Part shown: piece by piece, positions 16,445 through 25,150 of the stretch
Position numbering within the stretch: the first letter of the stretch is position 1
Layout of the letters: every line of letters starts with the position of its first letter
Origin: Asanoa ishikariensis
GTDB lineage: Bacteria > Actinomycetota > Actinomycetes > Mycobacteriales > Micromonosporaceae
NCBI RefSeq assembly: GCF_900107455.1
Contig: NZ_FNQB01000001.1
Coordinates: forward strand, 930,001 to 994,000
Direction of reading: 5' to 3'
DNA length: 64,000 nucleotides
Program-made: the position numbers and the translations under genes
Notes under the pieces: model-generated
Database searches by the model: none
What the model saw: the letters and a program-made list of their open reading frames with translations, nothing else
What the model was told of the DNA's origin: nothing

Positions 16445-17061
16445 GACGGCACCTCCACGCCCAGGCAGTCGCGCAGGCGGATCAGGCCGTCGCGCATGCG
16501 GGTCTTGATGGTGGGCAGGCTGACGTCGAGCAGCGTGGCCACCTCGCGGTAGCTGCGGCCGCCGTAGTAAGCCAGCGTGATGGACTCCCGCTGCAACGAC
16601 GTGAGGTCGTCGAGGCAGCGCCGGACCTGTTGCCGCTCCAGCCGTTCCTCGACCTCGCCGGACACCTCGTCGTAGGGCGTCTGCGCCGACCAAGAGCCGG
16701 CCTTTTGCACGCGGTCGCTGGCGGCCTGCTCGGAGCGCACCCGGTCGACCGCCCGCCGGTGGGCGATGGTGAACACCCAGGCGGTGGCCGAGCCGCGGAC
16801 CGGCTCGAAGCGGGCGGCCGTGCGCCAGACCTCGACCAGCACCTCCTGTGCCACCTCCTCGGCCTGGGCGGGGTCGCGCAGCACCTGTCGGGCCAGGCCG
16901 TAGACGCGGGCCGCGACGAGCTCGTAGAGCTGCCGGAAGGCGCCCTCGTCGCCCCGACCGACCGCGACCAGTAGCCGGTCGGCCACGGACCGGTCATCGA
17001 CCGGCTCGGGCACCGCGGTCAGGTGGTCGCGCGGCGGGTCGCCGTGGCTCTGCTCGCGCAT
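16441..17061 (-). CDS. sigK: ECF RNA polymerase sigma factor, SigK-like
   Basis: A 206-residue ECF sigma factor with region 2 (AFRQLYELVAARVYGLARQV, then DPAQAEEVAQEVLVEVWR) and region 4 (LTSLQRESITLAYYGGRSY, then EVATLLDVSLPTIKTRMRDG). The pairing with an RskA-type anti-sigma factor and the overall pattern resemble the SigK group. ATG 17061 is preceded by GAGGAG; an in-frame extension upstream has no homology. It lies last but one in a leftward operon with DUF4331, TPR and NicO genes, so it probably controls that operon, as ECF factors often autoregulate. Confidence 0.88.
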   Translation of the reverse strand: MREQSHGDPPRDHLTAVPEPVDDRSVADRLLVAVGRGDEGAFRQLYELVAARVYGLARQVLRDPAQAEEVAQEVLVEVWRTAARFEPVRGSATAWVFTIAHRRAVDRVRSEQAASDRVQKAGSWSAQTPYDEVSGEVEERLERQQVRRCLDDLTSLQRESITLAYYGGRSYREVATLLDVSLPTIKTRMRDGLIRLRDCLGVEVPS

Positions 17062-17141
17062 GAAGACTCCTCGCCGCTGCTGGTGTCGCGCTCTTCGCAG
17101 GGGGAATGATTCCGCTCCCGTGGTCATGGTCGCCACCCCGG

Positions 17142-18554
17142 TCAGGCGATTGTGGATAACGCTCGGCCGGCCAGGCCGAGGCCGACCACGACGATCAGGG
17201 CCGCGGTGGCCGAGGGCGCTGCCAACTGCCATCTCTCCAGCAGCCGCAACCGGCCGGCGAACCGGTCTCGGACCCGGATGAGCAGAAGGCCCGCCGCGGT
17301 CAGGGTGGCCGCCATGCCCAGGCCGTAGGCGAAGACCAGCAGGACACCGAATGCGGTACGTCCCAGCGCGATCGCACCCAGCAACACCACCAGTGCGGAC
17401 GGGCTGGGCACCAACCCGCCGGCGACCCCGATGCCGGCGATGCCCCACTTGCCAGGCCCGTGCGAATGCGAGTGGCCAGGTCCGTGGTGGTGGCCGTGGT
17501 CGTGGTCGTGGCTGTGCGAGTGGTCGTGGGGGTGGTCATGCGTGGCTGCGTGGCGGTTGCGGCTGCGTCGGCGCAGCGCGGACACCAGGGCGCCCACGCC
17601 GATCGCCGCCACGATCCCGCCGCTGACCACGCCCAACCACGCCAACACCGACTCGCCGGCGATCCCCGCGAACGTGGTCAGCAACAACCCGAGCGCCAGC
17701 ACACCCCCGGTGTGGGTAAGCGTCACCGTCGCACCGACGGCCACCGCGTCCCGGGGCCGGCCCGCCCGCCCGGCCAGGTACGCCGCCATCACCGTCTTGC
17801 CGTGCCCCGGCAGGGCCGCGTGGGCCGCACCGAGCAACAGCGCCAACAGCACGGCCAGCAGCCCGACCAACGGCGTCAGCCGCGCACCGCCGACCACCGA
17901 GTCCAGCCACCGTTCGGCACCGGCCAACGGCCCGGACAACCCGAGCGGTGCCGCACCCGACGATTGCGACGCCGTAGCGCCCGCGGCCACCGCGGCACCG
18001 TCCGCCACGGCGGAGAACATAGCCGTGCGTACGTCCGGCGGCGACGACAGCAGATCGTCCGGGTACCCCCGCAGCTCGGCACTGACCGTGGCGGCCGGCA
18101 CGGTGGAACCCTCCAACCGCACGCCGGCCCCCGTCGCGGTCAGCTCCCGCCACCCGATCCGGTCGGCCCGGAAGCCGTTGTCGACAGTGATGGCCGCACG
18201 GGAGGAGAACGAGGCGGGCGCGGTCAGCCGGCAGTCCAGCCGACTCGTCTGAAGCCCGCCGGCCCCGTCGGACAGCGTCAGGTCCGACGATCCGACCGTC
18301 CATGGGAGACGCCGGCCGGAGACGGTCACCACCAGCGCGTCCGCCGCTTCCGTGCACGACGGGGCCGGGTCCTGCAACGTCGGAAGCTCGGCCACGTCGG
18401 CCACCACGACGGCGTCGACCCGGTCCGGATGCAGCGTCAGCCCGGCGTACCGGTTGACCGAGAAGTTGCCCAGCGGGTGCGCCGCGGCAGGCGCCGACGG
18501 CAGCGCCAGGAACCCGACGACCGCCAAGCCCACGAATGCCAGGAAACGCCTCAC
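17142..18554 (-). CDS. NicO-family (RcnA/HoxN-like) metal permease with His-rich loop
   Basis: A 470-residue membrane protein. A signal peptide is followed by a periplasmic-type domain starting HPLGNFSVNRY, and then a polytopic NicO-type transporter domain (about residues 220-470). Between two helices lies a long loop very rich in His and Asp (for example HDHPHDHSHSHDHDHGHHHG), the usual metal-collecting loop of Ni2+/Co2+ permeases and exporters. GTG 18554 is chosen because it overlaps the TPR-gene stop (GTGA) and gives a clean signal peptide. Role: Ni, Co or other transition-metal movement across the membrane, direction unknown. Confidence 0.86.
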   Translation of the reverse strand: MRRFLAFVGLAVVGFLALPSAPAAAHPLGNFSVNRYAGLTLHPDRVDAVVVADVAELPTLQDPAPSCTEAADALVVTVSGRRLPWTVGSSDLTLSDGAGGLQTSRLDCRLTAPASFSSRAAITVDNGFRADRIGWRELTATGAGVRLEGSTVPAATVSAELRGYPDDLLSSPPDVRTAMFSAVADGAAVAAGATASQSSGAAPLGLSGPLAGAERWLDSVVGGARLTPLVGLLAVLLALLLGAAHAALPGHGKTVMAAYLAGRAGRPRDAVAVGATVTLTHTGGVLALGLLLTTFAGIAGESVLAWLGVVSGGIVAAIGVGALVSALRRRSRNRHAATHDHPHDHSHSHDHDHGHHHGPGHSHSHGPGKWGIAGIGVAGGLVPSPSALVVLLGAIALGRTAFGVLLVFAYGLGMAATLTAAGLLLIRVRDRFAGRLRLLERWQLAAPSATAALIVVVGLGLAGRALSTIA

Positions 18555-19858
18555 GACCGTGCCTCCAATGCGGACAGTGCCCGACTGGCCGTCGGCCCGT
18601 CGGCGGGCGAGAAGTAGGGGTTGACGGCGCGCACCTGCCGTAGGGCGGACAGCGCACCCGGCTGGTCGCCCAGGGACAGGAGCGTCATGCCGAGGTGGTA
18701 CGCGTAGCCGGCGTTGCGCGGCGACCCGGCGACCGCCCGCCGCAGCAGCGGCAGCGCCTCGGAGTCGCGCCCGGCCGTATGCAGTGACCAGCCCAGCGCG
18801 TCGGCCACGTCGGCGAACGGCCGCCGGCGCCACTCGGCCTGGGCCAGCCGCACGGCCGCGGCGGCGTCCCCCCGGGCGAGTGCGAGCTGCGCGCCGGTCA
18901 GGTCGTCCTGCCCGCCGTTCGCGACGAACAGCGTGTGCGCCGCCTCGGCGAGCGTGAGCTGGCGCTGCGACTCGGTGGTCCGGCCGGCCAGCTTCAGCAG
19001 CGTGGCGTACTCCAGCAGGGTGTCCGGGGTGGGCGTGCGGGCGGCGACCGTGCCCGCAGCGGTGACCGCGGCGGCCAGATCGCCCTGCGCGGCGGCGACC
19101 CTGGCCCGGCCCCGGAGCAGCGCCAGATAGCCGGGGTTGGCCGACAGTCCTGCCGCGTACTCGCGCGACGCGGTCGAGAGGTCACCGGTCGACCAGGCGA
19201 GGTCGCCCAACTGGTTGCGGCAGAAGGCGATGTCGGCCGGGTCGACGGCGGCGTCCAGCGCCCGCCGCATCAGGTCGGCGGCCTCGGCGGCCTCGCCGCG
19301 CTGTTCGAGGTCGTAGGAGGCGCGGGCGTACGCGGCGAGCCCGGGCCGCAGGTCGAGCATCCGCTGGATCGCGGTCGTCGCGGCGGCGGGGTCGCCGAGC
19401 TGGGTGTGCGCGTCGGCCAGCACCCCGTACGCGTCGGCGTCGAAGGGGTTGGCCTTCAAGGCGTCGGTGGCGAACTTCCGCGCGGCCGCGAACTCGTGCC
19501 GGGCGTTGGCGAGCGCGCCGAGTCCGACGAGGGCAGCCGGGTTCTCCTTCGGTTTCACCGCCAGTGAGCGCTTCAGCGCCCCTTCGGCCTTGGGGTAGAG
19601 GCTGGGGTCGGCGGTCACCCGGGCCTGCTCGACGTAGGCGAGCCCGAGTGCGGCCCAGGTCTGGTGGTCGCGGGGCAGGGTGCGCAGCCGTTCCTGGGCC
19701 CGGCCGATGTTCGCGGCCAGCCGGTCGGGTGCCACAGCGGGGGCGGCCGTGGACGACAGCGACGGCGCCGGCTTGCGAAGGCCGAACACCGCACCGGCAC
19801 CGAGCAGGGCGACGGTGGCGACGGCCACCACCACGACCGTCCGAAGGGGAGTACGCAT
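18551..19858 (-). CDS. Membrane-anchored tetratricopeptide-repeat protein
   Basis: A 435-residue protein with one N-terminal membrane anchor (VVVVAVATVALLGAGAVFGL), a Ser/Pro/Ala linker, and then about ten helix-turn-helix TPR units, such as TWAALGLAYVEQA and YAYHLGMTLLSLGD. TPR arrays hold protein partners together; here they face outward. ATG 19858 follows a GGAAGGA ribosome-binding site, and longer in-frame extensions lack homology. The gene lies between DUF4331 and NicO and overlaps the latter, so it may organise a DUF4331-permease complex at the cell surface. Confidence 0.85.
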   Translation of the reverse strand: MRTPLRTVVVVAVATVALLGAGAVFGLRKPAPSLSSTAAPAVAPDRLAANIGRAQERLRTLPRDHQTWAALGLAYVEQARVTADPSLYPKAEGALKRSLAVKPKENPAALVGLGALANARHEFAAARKFATDALKANPFDADAYGVLADAHTQLGDPAAATTAIQRMLDLRPGLAAYARASYDLEQRGEAAEAADLMRRALDAAVDPADIAFCRNQLGDLAWSTGDLSTASREYAAGLSANPGYLALLRGRARVAAAQGDLAAAVTAAGTVAARTPTPDTLLEYATLLKLAGRTTESQRQLTLAEAAHTLFVANGGQDDLTGAQLALARGDAAAAVRLAQAEWRRRPFADVADALGWSLHTAGRDSEALPLLRRAVAGSPRNAGYAYHLGMTLLSLGDQPGALSALRQVRAVNPYFSPADGPTASRALSALEARS

Positions 19859-19920
19859 GAGCGGGGTCCTTCCGGGAAGGCGGGGCGCGCCCCAGGTTTG
19901 GGACGCGCCCCGTGCACCTG

Positions 19921-21588
19921 TCAGAGCTTTACGGTGTCGTCCGGAGCCGGGCCGGCTGCCGAGGTCGTTGCCGCCACCGGTCGCTGTCGGCGGAACCACC
20001 AGGTCACCAGGACCAGGGCCAGCAGGAGCGTGCCGAGCACGGCGACGGTGAGGACCGAGCCGGTGCCCATGTCGTCGGACGCCGCGGCGGCGGCCGGCGA
20101 GAGGGACGGCGCCGGAGAGTCGTCGTCACTTGGCGGCACGATCGCCGGCGCGTTCGGGTCGGCGGCCGCGCTGCTCTGGCCACCGTTGACCGCACCCACG
20201 TTCGGCAGTGCCACGTACGGGAACTGGCCGCCGAACTGGTTGTCGTTGGCGTCCACCTTGTCGCCCGCGGCGAGCGCGTCGACGAGCTGGCCGGTCTGCG
20301 CCGCGCCCTCGACCGCCTGGATCGAGATGTCAACCGCGTCGTCGGTCAGCCGCCGGCCGTTCGGGAAGCCCTGTAGGTCGCCACCGAGCACACCGAGCCG
20401 GTTGGGCTGGTCGGCGACCGGCACGCCCAGGTTGAGCCGGAGCATCTCGGAGGGCTGGAACCGCTTGGCGTTGACGTCCTTGTTGTTGAGCTGCGAGTTG
20501 AGGTCGGCCTTGATCGGACCGCCGGCCTTGGTGGTGATGCCGGTCAGGAAGATCTCGACCAGGTCGTTGCGGGGTGTGGCCGGCGCGGGCACGCCGTAGA
20601 TGCCCTCGATCAGCTTGGGCAGCTCGGGGTCGGTGACCCGCTTGACGACGGCCGGGATGCCGGCGTCCTTGTCCGGTGAGATCGAGTTGAACGCGTCCTT
20701 CAGGTTCGCCGGCACGACGACCTCGTTGACCAGCGGGTTGCCGAGCCGCGAGACCTGCACGCGCTCGCCGCGGATGCCGTTGGTGCTCTGGCCGGTGACC
20801 CGCACCTTGGCGCGGTCGGTGGTGGTCCAGATGCCGACCACGGGGTTGCGGTTGGCGTCGCCGCGCAGTGCCACGTCCTTGAACGGCACCTGGAGCGCGA
20901 TCGTGTTGACGTTGTAGCCGGCGAGCGTGTCCTGACCGGTCTCGCTCAGGTCACCGCCGTACAGCAGGTCGAAGACCCGCAGGTCGAGGAAGAACGGGTC
21001 GTCGGCCTGGCCGGCGAACAGCTTCCAACCACCGTCGAGCTTGATCGTCGCCTCGTCGCGGAGCTTCTGGTAGTCCGGCATCGACGCGTTGCCGATCCGG
21101 GACGGCGCGACCGGTGCGTTGCTGACGCGGGTCTTGAACGGCCCGCCGTTGAACGACGTCTCCAGCTTGTAGGTCTGCTTGAACAGCAGGTTCGGGTCGT
21201 CGAACGAGTCGACCGGCCCGTTGTTGTAGAGGAACGTCGAGCCGCCGCGCTTGTCGATGTTCTTGAACGTGTAGCGGAACACCGCGTCGGCGCGCGCGTC
21301 GCCGTCGTTGTCGATGTTGATGTTGTACGCCGCGTCGGTCGCGAACGGATAGAAGTTCGGCCCGCCGTTGGGCTCCTCGAAGGGGATCCAGTTGGCGATC
21401 AGCGTCACGTAGTCGGGCCGTTCGGGGCTGACGAACGCGTACAGGTCGGTGTTGTCGGCGGCCGGGTCGCTGGCGATCAGCGGCGCCTCGCGGTGGCTGG
21501 ACGCCACCGTCGGCTGCGGCCCGAGCGCGGCCAGCGCGATGCCGGTTACGGCGAGCGCCGCGAGGATCGCGCGGGGTTTTCTGGTCAT
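19921..21588 (-). CDS. DUF4331 family secreted/anchored protein
   Basis: A 555-residue exported protein. The signal peptide (AILAALAVTGIALAALG) is followed by the DUF4331 core, with its typical start SSHREAPLIASDPAADNTDL and repeated Asp/Asn-rich turns (NIDNDGDARAD). Near the C terminus come a Pro/Ser/Asp linker and one transmembrane helix (VLTVAVLGTLLLALVLVTWW) with Arg after it, so the bulk sits outside the cell attached to the membrane. Function of DUF4331 is unknown. It is the first gene of the operon ending with the SigK-like factor; its ribosome-binding site is buried in a predicted hairpin. Confidence 0.9.
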   Translation of the reverse strand: MTRKPRAILAALAVTGIALAALGPQPTVASSHREAPLIASDPAADNTDLYAFVSPERPDYVTLIANWIPFEEPNGGPNFYPFATDAAYNINIDNDGDARADAVFRYTFKNIDKRGGSTFLYNNGPVDSFDDPNLLFKQTYKLETSFNGGPFKTRVSNAPVAPSRIGNASMPDYQKLRDEATIKLDGGWKLFAGQADDPFFLDLRVFDLLYGGDLSETGQDTLAGYNVNTIALQVPFKDVALRGDANRNPVVGIWTTTDRAKVRVTGQSTNGIRGERVQVSRLGNPLVNEVVVPANLKDAFNSISPDKDAGIPAVVKRVTDPELPKLIEGIYGVPAPATPRNDLVEIFLTGITTKAGGPIKADLNSQLNNKDVNAKRFQPSEMLRLNLGVPVADQPNRLGVLGGDLQGFPNGRRLTDDAVDISIQAVEGAAQTGQLVDALAAGDKVDANDNQFGGQFPYVALPNVGAVNGGQSSAAADPNAPAIVPPSDDDSPAPSLSPAAAAASDDMGTGSVLTVAVLGTLLLALVLVTWWFRRQRPVAATTSAAGPAPDDTVKL

Positions 21589-21592
21589 CTCT

Positions 21593-21624
21593 GTCCTCCC
21601 GTCAGGGGATGCCTGCGGGAGGAC
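21593..21624 (-). promoter_or_regulatory. Hairpin that buries the DUF4331 ribosome-binding site
   Basis: GTCCTCCCG (21593-21601) and CGGGAGGAC (21616-21624) form a perfect 9-bp stem with a 14-nt loop. In the leftward mRNA the 3' arm contains the Shine-Dalgarno sequence GGGAGGA just upstream of the DUF4331 ATG, and the 5' arm is its exact anti-Shine-Dalgarno. Translation of the whole DUF4331-SigK operon could be gated by melting or refolding of this stem. Confidence 0.6.
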
Positions 21625-21677
21625 TTCGATACACGACCGGGTGCCGGATTGGTCGGAGTCGGCTTCCTGTCACCAAC

Positions 21678-21704
21678 CCATCCGGATGCCCCGCGGCTCC
21701 GAAT
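21678..21704 (+). promoter_or_regulatory. Possible SigK-type ECF promoter facing right
   Basis: CCATCC (21678-21683) and CCGAAT (21699-21704) with a 15-nt spacer resemble, from memory, the promoter elements described for mycobacterial SigK, though the spacer is a little short. It points towards the caspase-EAL gene, about 250 nt away, and lies next to the operon that encodes a SigK-like factor. It could be coincidence. A 5-3-5 dyad TGGCA-N3-TGCCA at 21865-21877 is the only other notable element before the gene. Confidence 0.3.
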
Positions 21705-21957
21705 AGCCGCGCCAGGACCGGTAATACCTGGCCAGGGTTGTTGTCAGCATCTGCGCAGGACCAGATGTCGGGCTAAGCGGACTAAGCGTCCAATTAGGGC
21801 GGTTCGGGCGCTCGGAAGCGATCAAAAACGGCGTAACGGGCGGTCGACCCGTTCTTTAGCCACCTGGCACATTGCCAAGTGCCGTTGCGATTGACGTGTG
21901 CCGAGTTGTTTTCGTGTCAACGCTTACTGCACCATGACCTCTTGGCCATTGGGAACC

Positions 21958-24294
21958 ATGGCCAATGCGGAGAGCAACCAAATAGCAGCGGCGCGTAGCC
22001 CCGTGTCGCTAATGGCCGTGGAGGCGGAGCCCGTGGGCGGTCGACGCGTGGCGGTAATTGTCGGCGTGAACGATTGTGGCTTGGATGCGGCGTTGCCGAG
22101 CCTGCGTTACGCCGAGGGTGACGCGCGCGCCGTGCACAAGGCTCTGACCGATCCCGTCACGGGCGGATTCGCTGCGGCTGACGTGTTTCTGCGCACGGGA
22201 GCCGAGGCGGACGCCCGCGGTCTTCGGACTCAGTTGCGGGCCATCACCGAAGAGTCCACGAGTTCCGACACGCTTTTCATTTACTTCGCCGGCCACGCTT
22301 TGACCGCGGACTGGCACGGAATCGCCGACGATTATCTGGTTACGCCGGATCTGCGGCGGGCCGCGTTGAACGAGCATCCGGACGAGGGCCTGCGAATGGC
22401 ATTCCTGCGGGGTGAGGTCCTCGACAGATTCAAAGGCCACGCGTTTCTTGTTCTCGACTGGCAGCACGCCGGGTCGTACGTCGGTGCCGGTGCCGAGCAG
22501 ATCGAGATGATGCGGGTCGGCGGGCGGCATTCGAAACAGCACAGCGTGCTGATGGCCTCGCCCAGGAAGGGCGGCTCCCGGGAGCCGGAACCGCTCGGCC
22601 ACGGCCTGCTGACCAAGCACGTGCTCGACGCCCTCGACGGCAAGGCGGCCGACGGCGAAGGACTCGTGACCTTCGGCGCCATGACGGATTATGTGGTCGA
22701 GCGGGACATCGATCCCGAGCCGGACCTGTTCGTGCAGTCGCGCGGGACGACGACGGTCTTGACGCGCCCGGGCATCCGGACGTCCGGCGCCGTGGGCGCC
22801 GTAGTGGACCCGCTGCCGGCCAATGTGCGGATCGTCGACCTGGCGAACCCGCTGGAAAGGTCGGCCGCGGCGATCGTCGAACTGCTGGTTCGGGTTTTTC
22901 CGCGCCACACCTCGCCTGTCCGGTCGCCGACTTCTTCCACCACAGGGGCGTTCGGAGCGACCAGCGAAGGCCCACATCCCGCGCGCAAGCAGGAAAAGAC
23001 GGAGCTGGTGCGGGCCGCGATGGAGGCCGACGCCGCGGCGGTGCTCGAATACACGAATTCGGGGTTCGTGACGATATCCGCGACGCGGCGCTTCCACGAG
23101 GACGACCTGCATTACCTGCTGCGCGGTACCGCGCAGTACACGTCGTTCCCGCTGCGCAGCCACGTCCTGGAGGGAACCTCTGTCGGTCGGGTGCTGTGCG
23201 TCCCGCTGCGCCATGGCCTGGAGACCTCGCTCGTCCTGGTCGTGGTCAACCCGGCCCAGGCCCTGCTCGACATCGGCGAGCCGCTGGCCAAGATCCTGGA
23301 GGCGATCTGGGCCAACGATCTCAGCGGACCCGTGGAAGAGGGCGAGATCGCGGTGCTCACCGCCCTGCGCGAGAGCTTCGGCCGACTACCTCCGCGGCTC
23401 TACAGCCGCTGCTTCGAGTTGTACCGCCAGGTGGTCGGGTCCTTCTCCATGGTCTTCCAGCCGATCGTCGCCATCGACGGCATGCAGCAGTACGTCGACA
23501 TCCACAGCTACGAGGCGCTCGCCCGGCTGAACGCGGCCGACCCGCGGGCTCCGCGCGACCTGATCCGCCTCGCACACGTCTGGGGCGACGAGTTCGTGAT
23601 CGAACGCGACGAGGCGATCCTGCGAAAAGCGATCCAGTCGTACGCCGAAGCCCATCGGCAGTGCTACGGCGACAACGCGGGTGCGCCGCGTCCCGTCTCC
23701 ATCAACGTCGCCGTGCGCTCGTTGCTGAGCAACCCCTACGTCGACGCGGTCGAGCGGACGATCGCGGCCGCCGGGTTGCGACCGAGCTCGGTCACGCTGG
23801 AGATCTCCGAGCAGGACCCGATCGAGCCGCGCCCGTACGAATTCTGGGGCGACGACAAACTGGGCTACTTCCACGAACGGCTCGTGGCGATCGCGGACCG
23901 TTTGGACATCCGGTTCGCTGTCGACGACTTCGGTGTCGAGCACTCCTCGGTGTCACGCATGGCGGAGCTGCCGCTCACCCAGATCAAGGTCGACCGGGCG
24001 CTGTTGCGCCATCCGTTGGCCTACCAGGAACTCGAGTTGGTGGCCAAGGTCGCCCGACACCCCGTCAAGATCGGGCAATCGCCGGCTCGCCGGAGTGTGG
24101 TCATAGAAGGCGTCGAGGACGATTCGCCGATCAGCCTGCACCGGATCTACGGTCTCGGAATCCGGCACGTCCAGGGATTCATCACGGGAGAGCGGCCGGC
24201 GCCGACGATCAAGCGGGAGATCGGTCGCGAAATGCGTGAGCACCTCGCCTCCCTGGTGCGCGGAAACCGCGGTCCGCTGCGCAAGAGCGCCTGA
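21958..24294 (+). CDS. Pseudo-caspase (peptidase C14 fold) fused to an EAL domain
   Basis: About 778 residues with three parts. Residues 25-270 are a caspase/metacaspase-like p20 fold: VAVIVGVN, then SLRYAEGDARAVHKAL, and the His loop IYFAGHALT (His113). At the catalytic Cys site the family motif DxCHSG reads DWQHAG (Gln169), so the protease is probably dead. Residues 350-470 look like a degenerate GAF-type sensor. Residues 490-745 are an EAL domain with YEALAR (Glu519), LEISEQ, VDDFGVE (Asp656, Asp657), IKVDRALL, VIEGVED and QGF all present, which suggests c-di-GMP hydrolysis or binding. No membrane segment is visible. The start is uncertain: GTG 21898 and others are in frame. Confidence 0.82.
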   Translation: MANAESNQIAAARSPVSLMAVEAEPVGGRRVAVIVGVNDCGLDAALPSLRYAEGDARAVHKALTDPVTGGFAAADVFLRTGAEADARGLRTQLRAITEESTSSDTLFIYFAGHALTADWHGIADDYLVTPDLRRAALNEHPDEGLRMAFLRGEVLDRFKGHAFLVLDWQHAGSYVGAGAEQIEMMRVGGRHSKQHSVLMASPRKGGSREPEPLGHGLLTKHVLDALDGKAADGEGLVTFGAMTDYVVERDIDPEPDLFVQSRGTTTVLTRPGIRTSGAVGAVVDPLPANVRIVDLANPLERSAAAIVELLVRVFPRHTSPVRSPTSSTTGAFGATSEGPHPARKQEKTELVRAAMEADAAAVLEYTNSGFVTISATRRFHEDDLHYLLRGTAQYTSFPLRSHVLEGTSVGRVLCVPLRHGLETSLVLVVVNPAQALLDIGEPLAKILEAIWANDLSGPVEEGEIAVLTALRESFGRLPPRLYSRCFELYRQVVGSFSMVFQPIVAIDGMQQYVDIHSYEALARLNAADPRAPRDLIRLAHVWGDEFVIERDEAILRKAIQSYAEAHRQCYGDNAGAPRPVSINVAVRSLLSNPYVDAVERTIAAAGLRPSSVTLEISEQDPIEPRPYEFWGDDKLGYFHERLVAIADRLDIRFAVDDFGVEHSSVSRMAELPLTQIKVDRALLRHPLAYQELELVAKVARHPVKIGQSPARRSVVIEGVEDDSPISLHRIYGLGIRHVQGFITGERPAPTIKREIGREMREHLASLVRGNRGPLRKSA

Positions 24295-24431
24295 GGGCCC
24301 GAGGGCTGTGGGGTGTCCGGCTGCGCGCGGCCTTCGCGGAGCCGCTCGACGACGTCCAGGCGGTGCTGGCGCGAGCGCTCCGCGAAGACCTCAGCCTGTC
24401 AGGGGCGTCGGGCGTCGCATCGTCCCCAGGG

Positions 24432-24944
24432 TTAGTTTCCCTCGATGCCCCTGGCCCAGGTGAAGATCTGGTTCTGCCCACCGTTGCAGGTGAACTGGAG
24501 CAGCTTGGCCCCGTTGGCCGTGCCGTTGTTCTGGACGGTCAGGCACTTCCCGCTCTTCACATTGCGGATCGTCAGGTCCGCGGGCAGCGTCCACAGCTCG
24601 TTCAGGCCGATGTTGCACGCGTACTGGATGACCGGCGTGTTGTTTGTCGTCTCGGCATTCAGGACCGTGAGGCACTTGCCGGTCTGGATGTTCCAGATGT
24701 TGTACTCCCCGTTGTAGATCTCTTGGATGTAGAAGAGCTGGTTCCCCTTGTCCTTGCACGTGTAGATGGTCAACTGCACGTTGTTGAACGTTCCGTTCGG
24801 CACATCGACGCACTTTCGCGACTGGATGCCCTGGATCTGCCATGGTCCGCGAACCTCGGCCGCGGCAGGCGACTGCGGCAGCACGACCGCCGCCGTGACG
24901 AGCACGACGAGGGCGAGAACGGAACGAAACAAGCGTCTGCGCAC
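24432..24944 (-). CDS. Secreted ricin-type beta-trefoil lectin
   Basis: About 170 residues: a signal peptide (RRRLFRSVLALVVLVTAA, cleavage after AAA) and one complete ricin B-type beta-trefoil. Its three repeats each carry the Q-x-W/F-type core: NQLFYI, NELWTL and NQIFTW. Each also has the disulfide-forming pattern with KC and a following C (SRKCVDV, GKCLTV, GKCLTV). There is no catalytic domain, so this is a free carbohydrate-binding protein released by the cell. GTG 24944 is preferred because AAGGG lies upstream and the signal peptide then begins with Arg; ATG 24968 would add eight residues, two of them acidic. Confidence 0.85.
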   Translation of the reverse strand: MRRRLFRSVLALVVLVTAAVVLPQSPAAAEVRGPWQIQGIQSRKCVDVPNGTFNNVQLTIYTCKDKGNQLFYIQEIYNGEYNIWNIQTGKCLTVLNAETTNNTPVIQYACNIGLNELWTLPADLTIRNVKSGKCLTVQNNGTANGAKLLQFTCNGGQNQIFTWARGIEGN

Positions 24945-25150
24945 GGGGGACCCTTCTTCGACGGACATCGACGTCCAAGGATCATCGCAATGACAGATGC
25001 GTATGTCCATACTCATCAGACACCGACGTGGAACGCGATGCCATATCGGTGACGAGCCGAAGCAGGATGAGCACAACGAAGGCAGCGTTGGACGTGCCGT
25101 CCTCGGGCGGGCGCCCCACGCCGTTCGGACCGAGCCCCTAAGATCGGCCG

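Noticed and set aside
17142-18554. A cobalamin or NiCo riboswitch for the NicO permease
   Set aside because: The gene starts within a 4-nt overlap of the preceding gene, leaving no leader, and no such fold is seen upstream of the operon.
24363-25052. A 229-codon plus-strand frame opposite the lectin gene
   Set aside because: The lectin on the minus strand has a signal peptide and three beta-trefoil repeats; the plus frame is a shadow.
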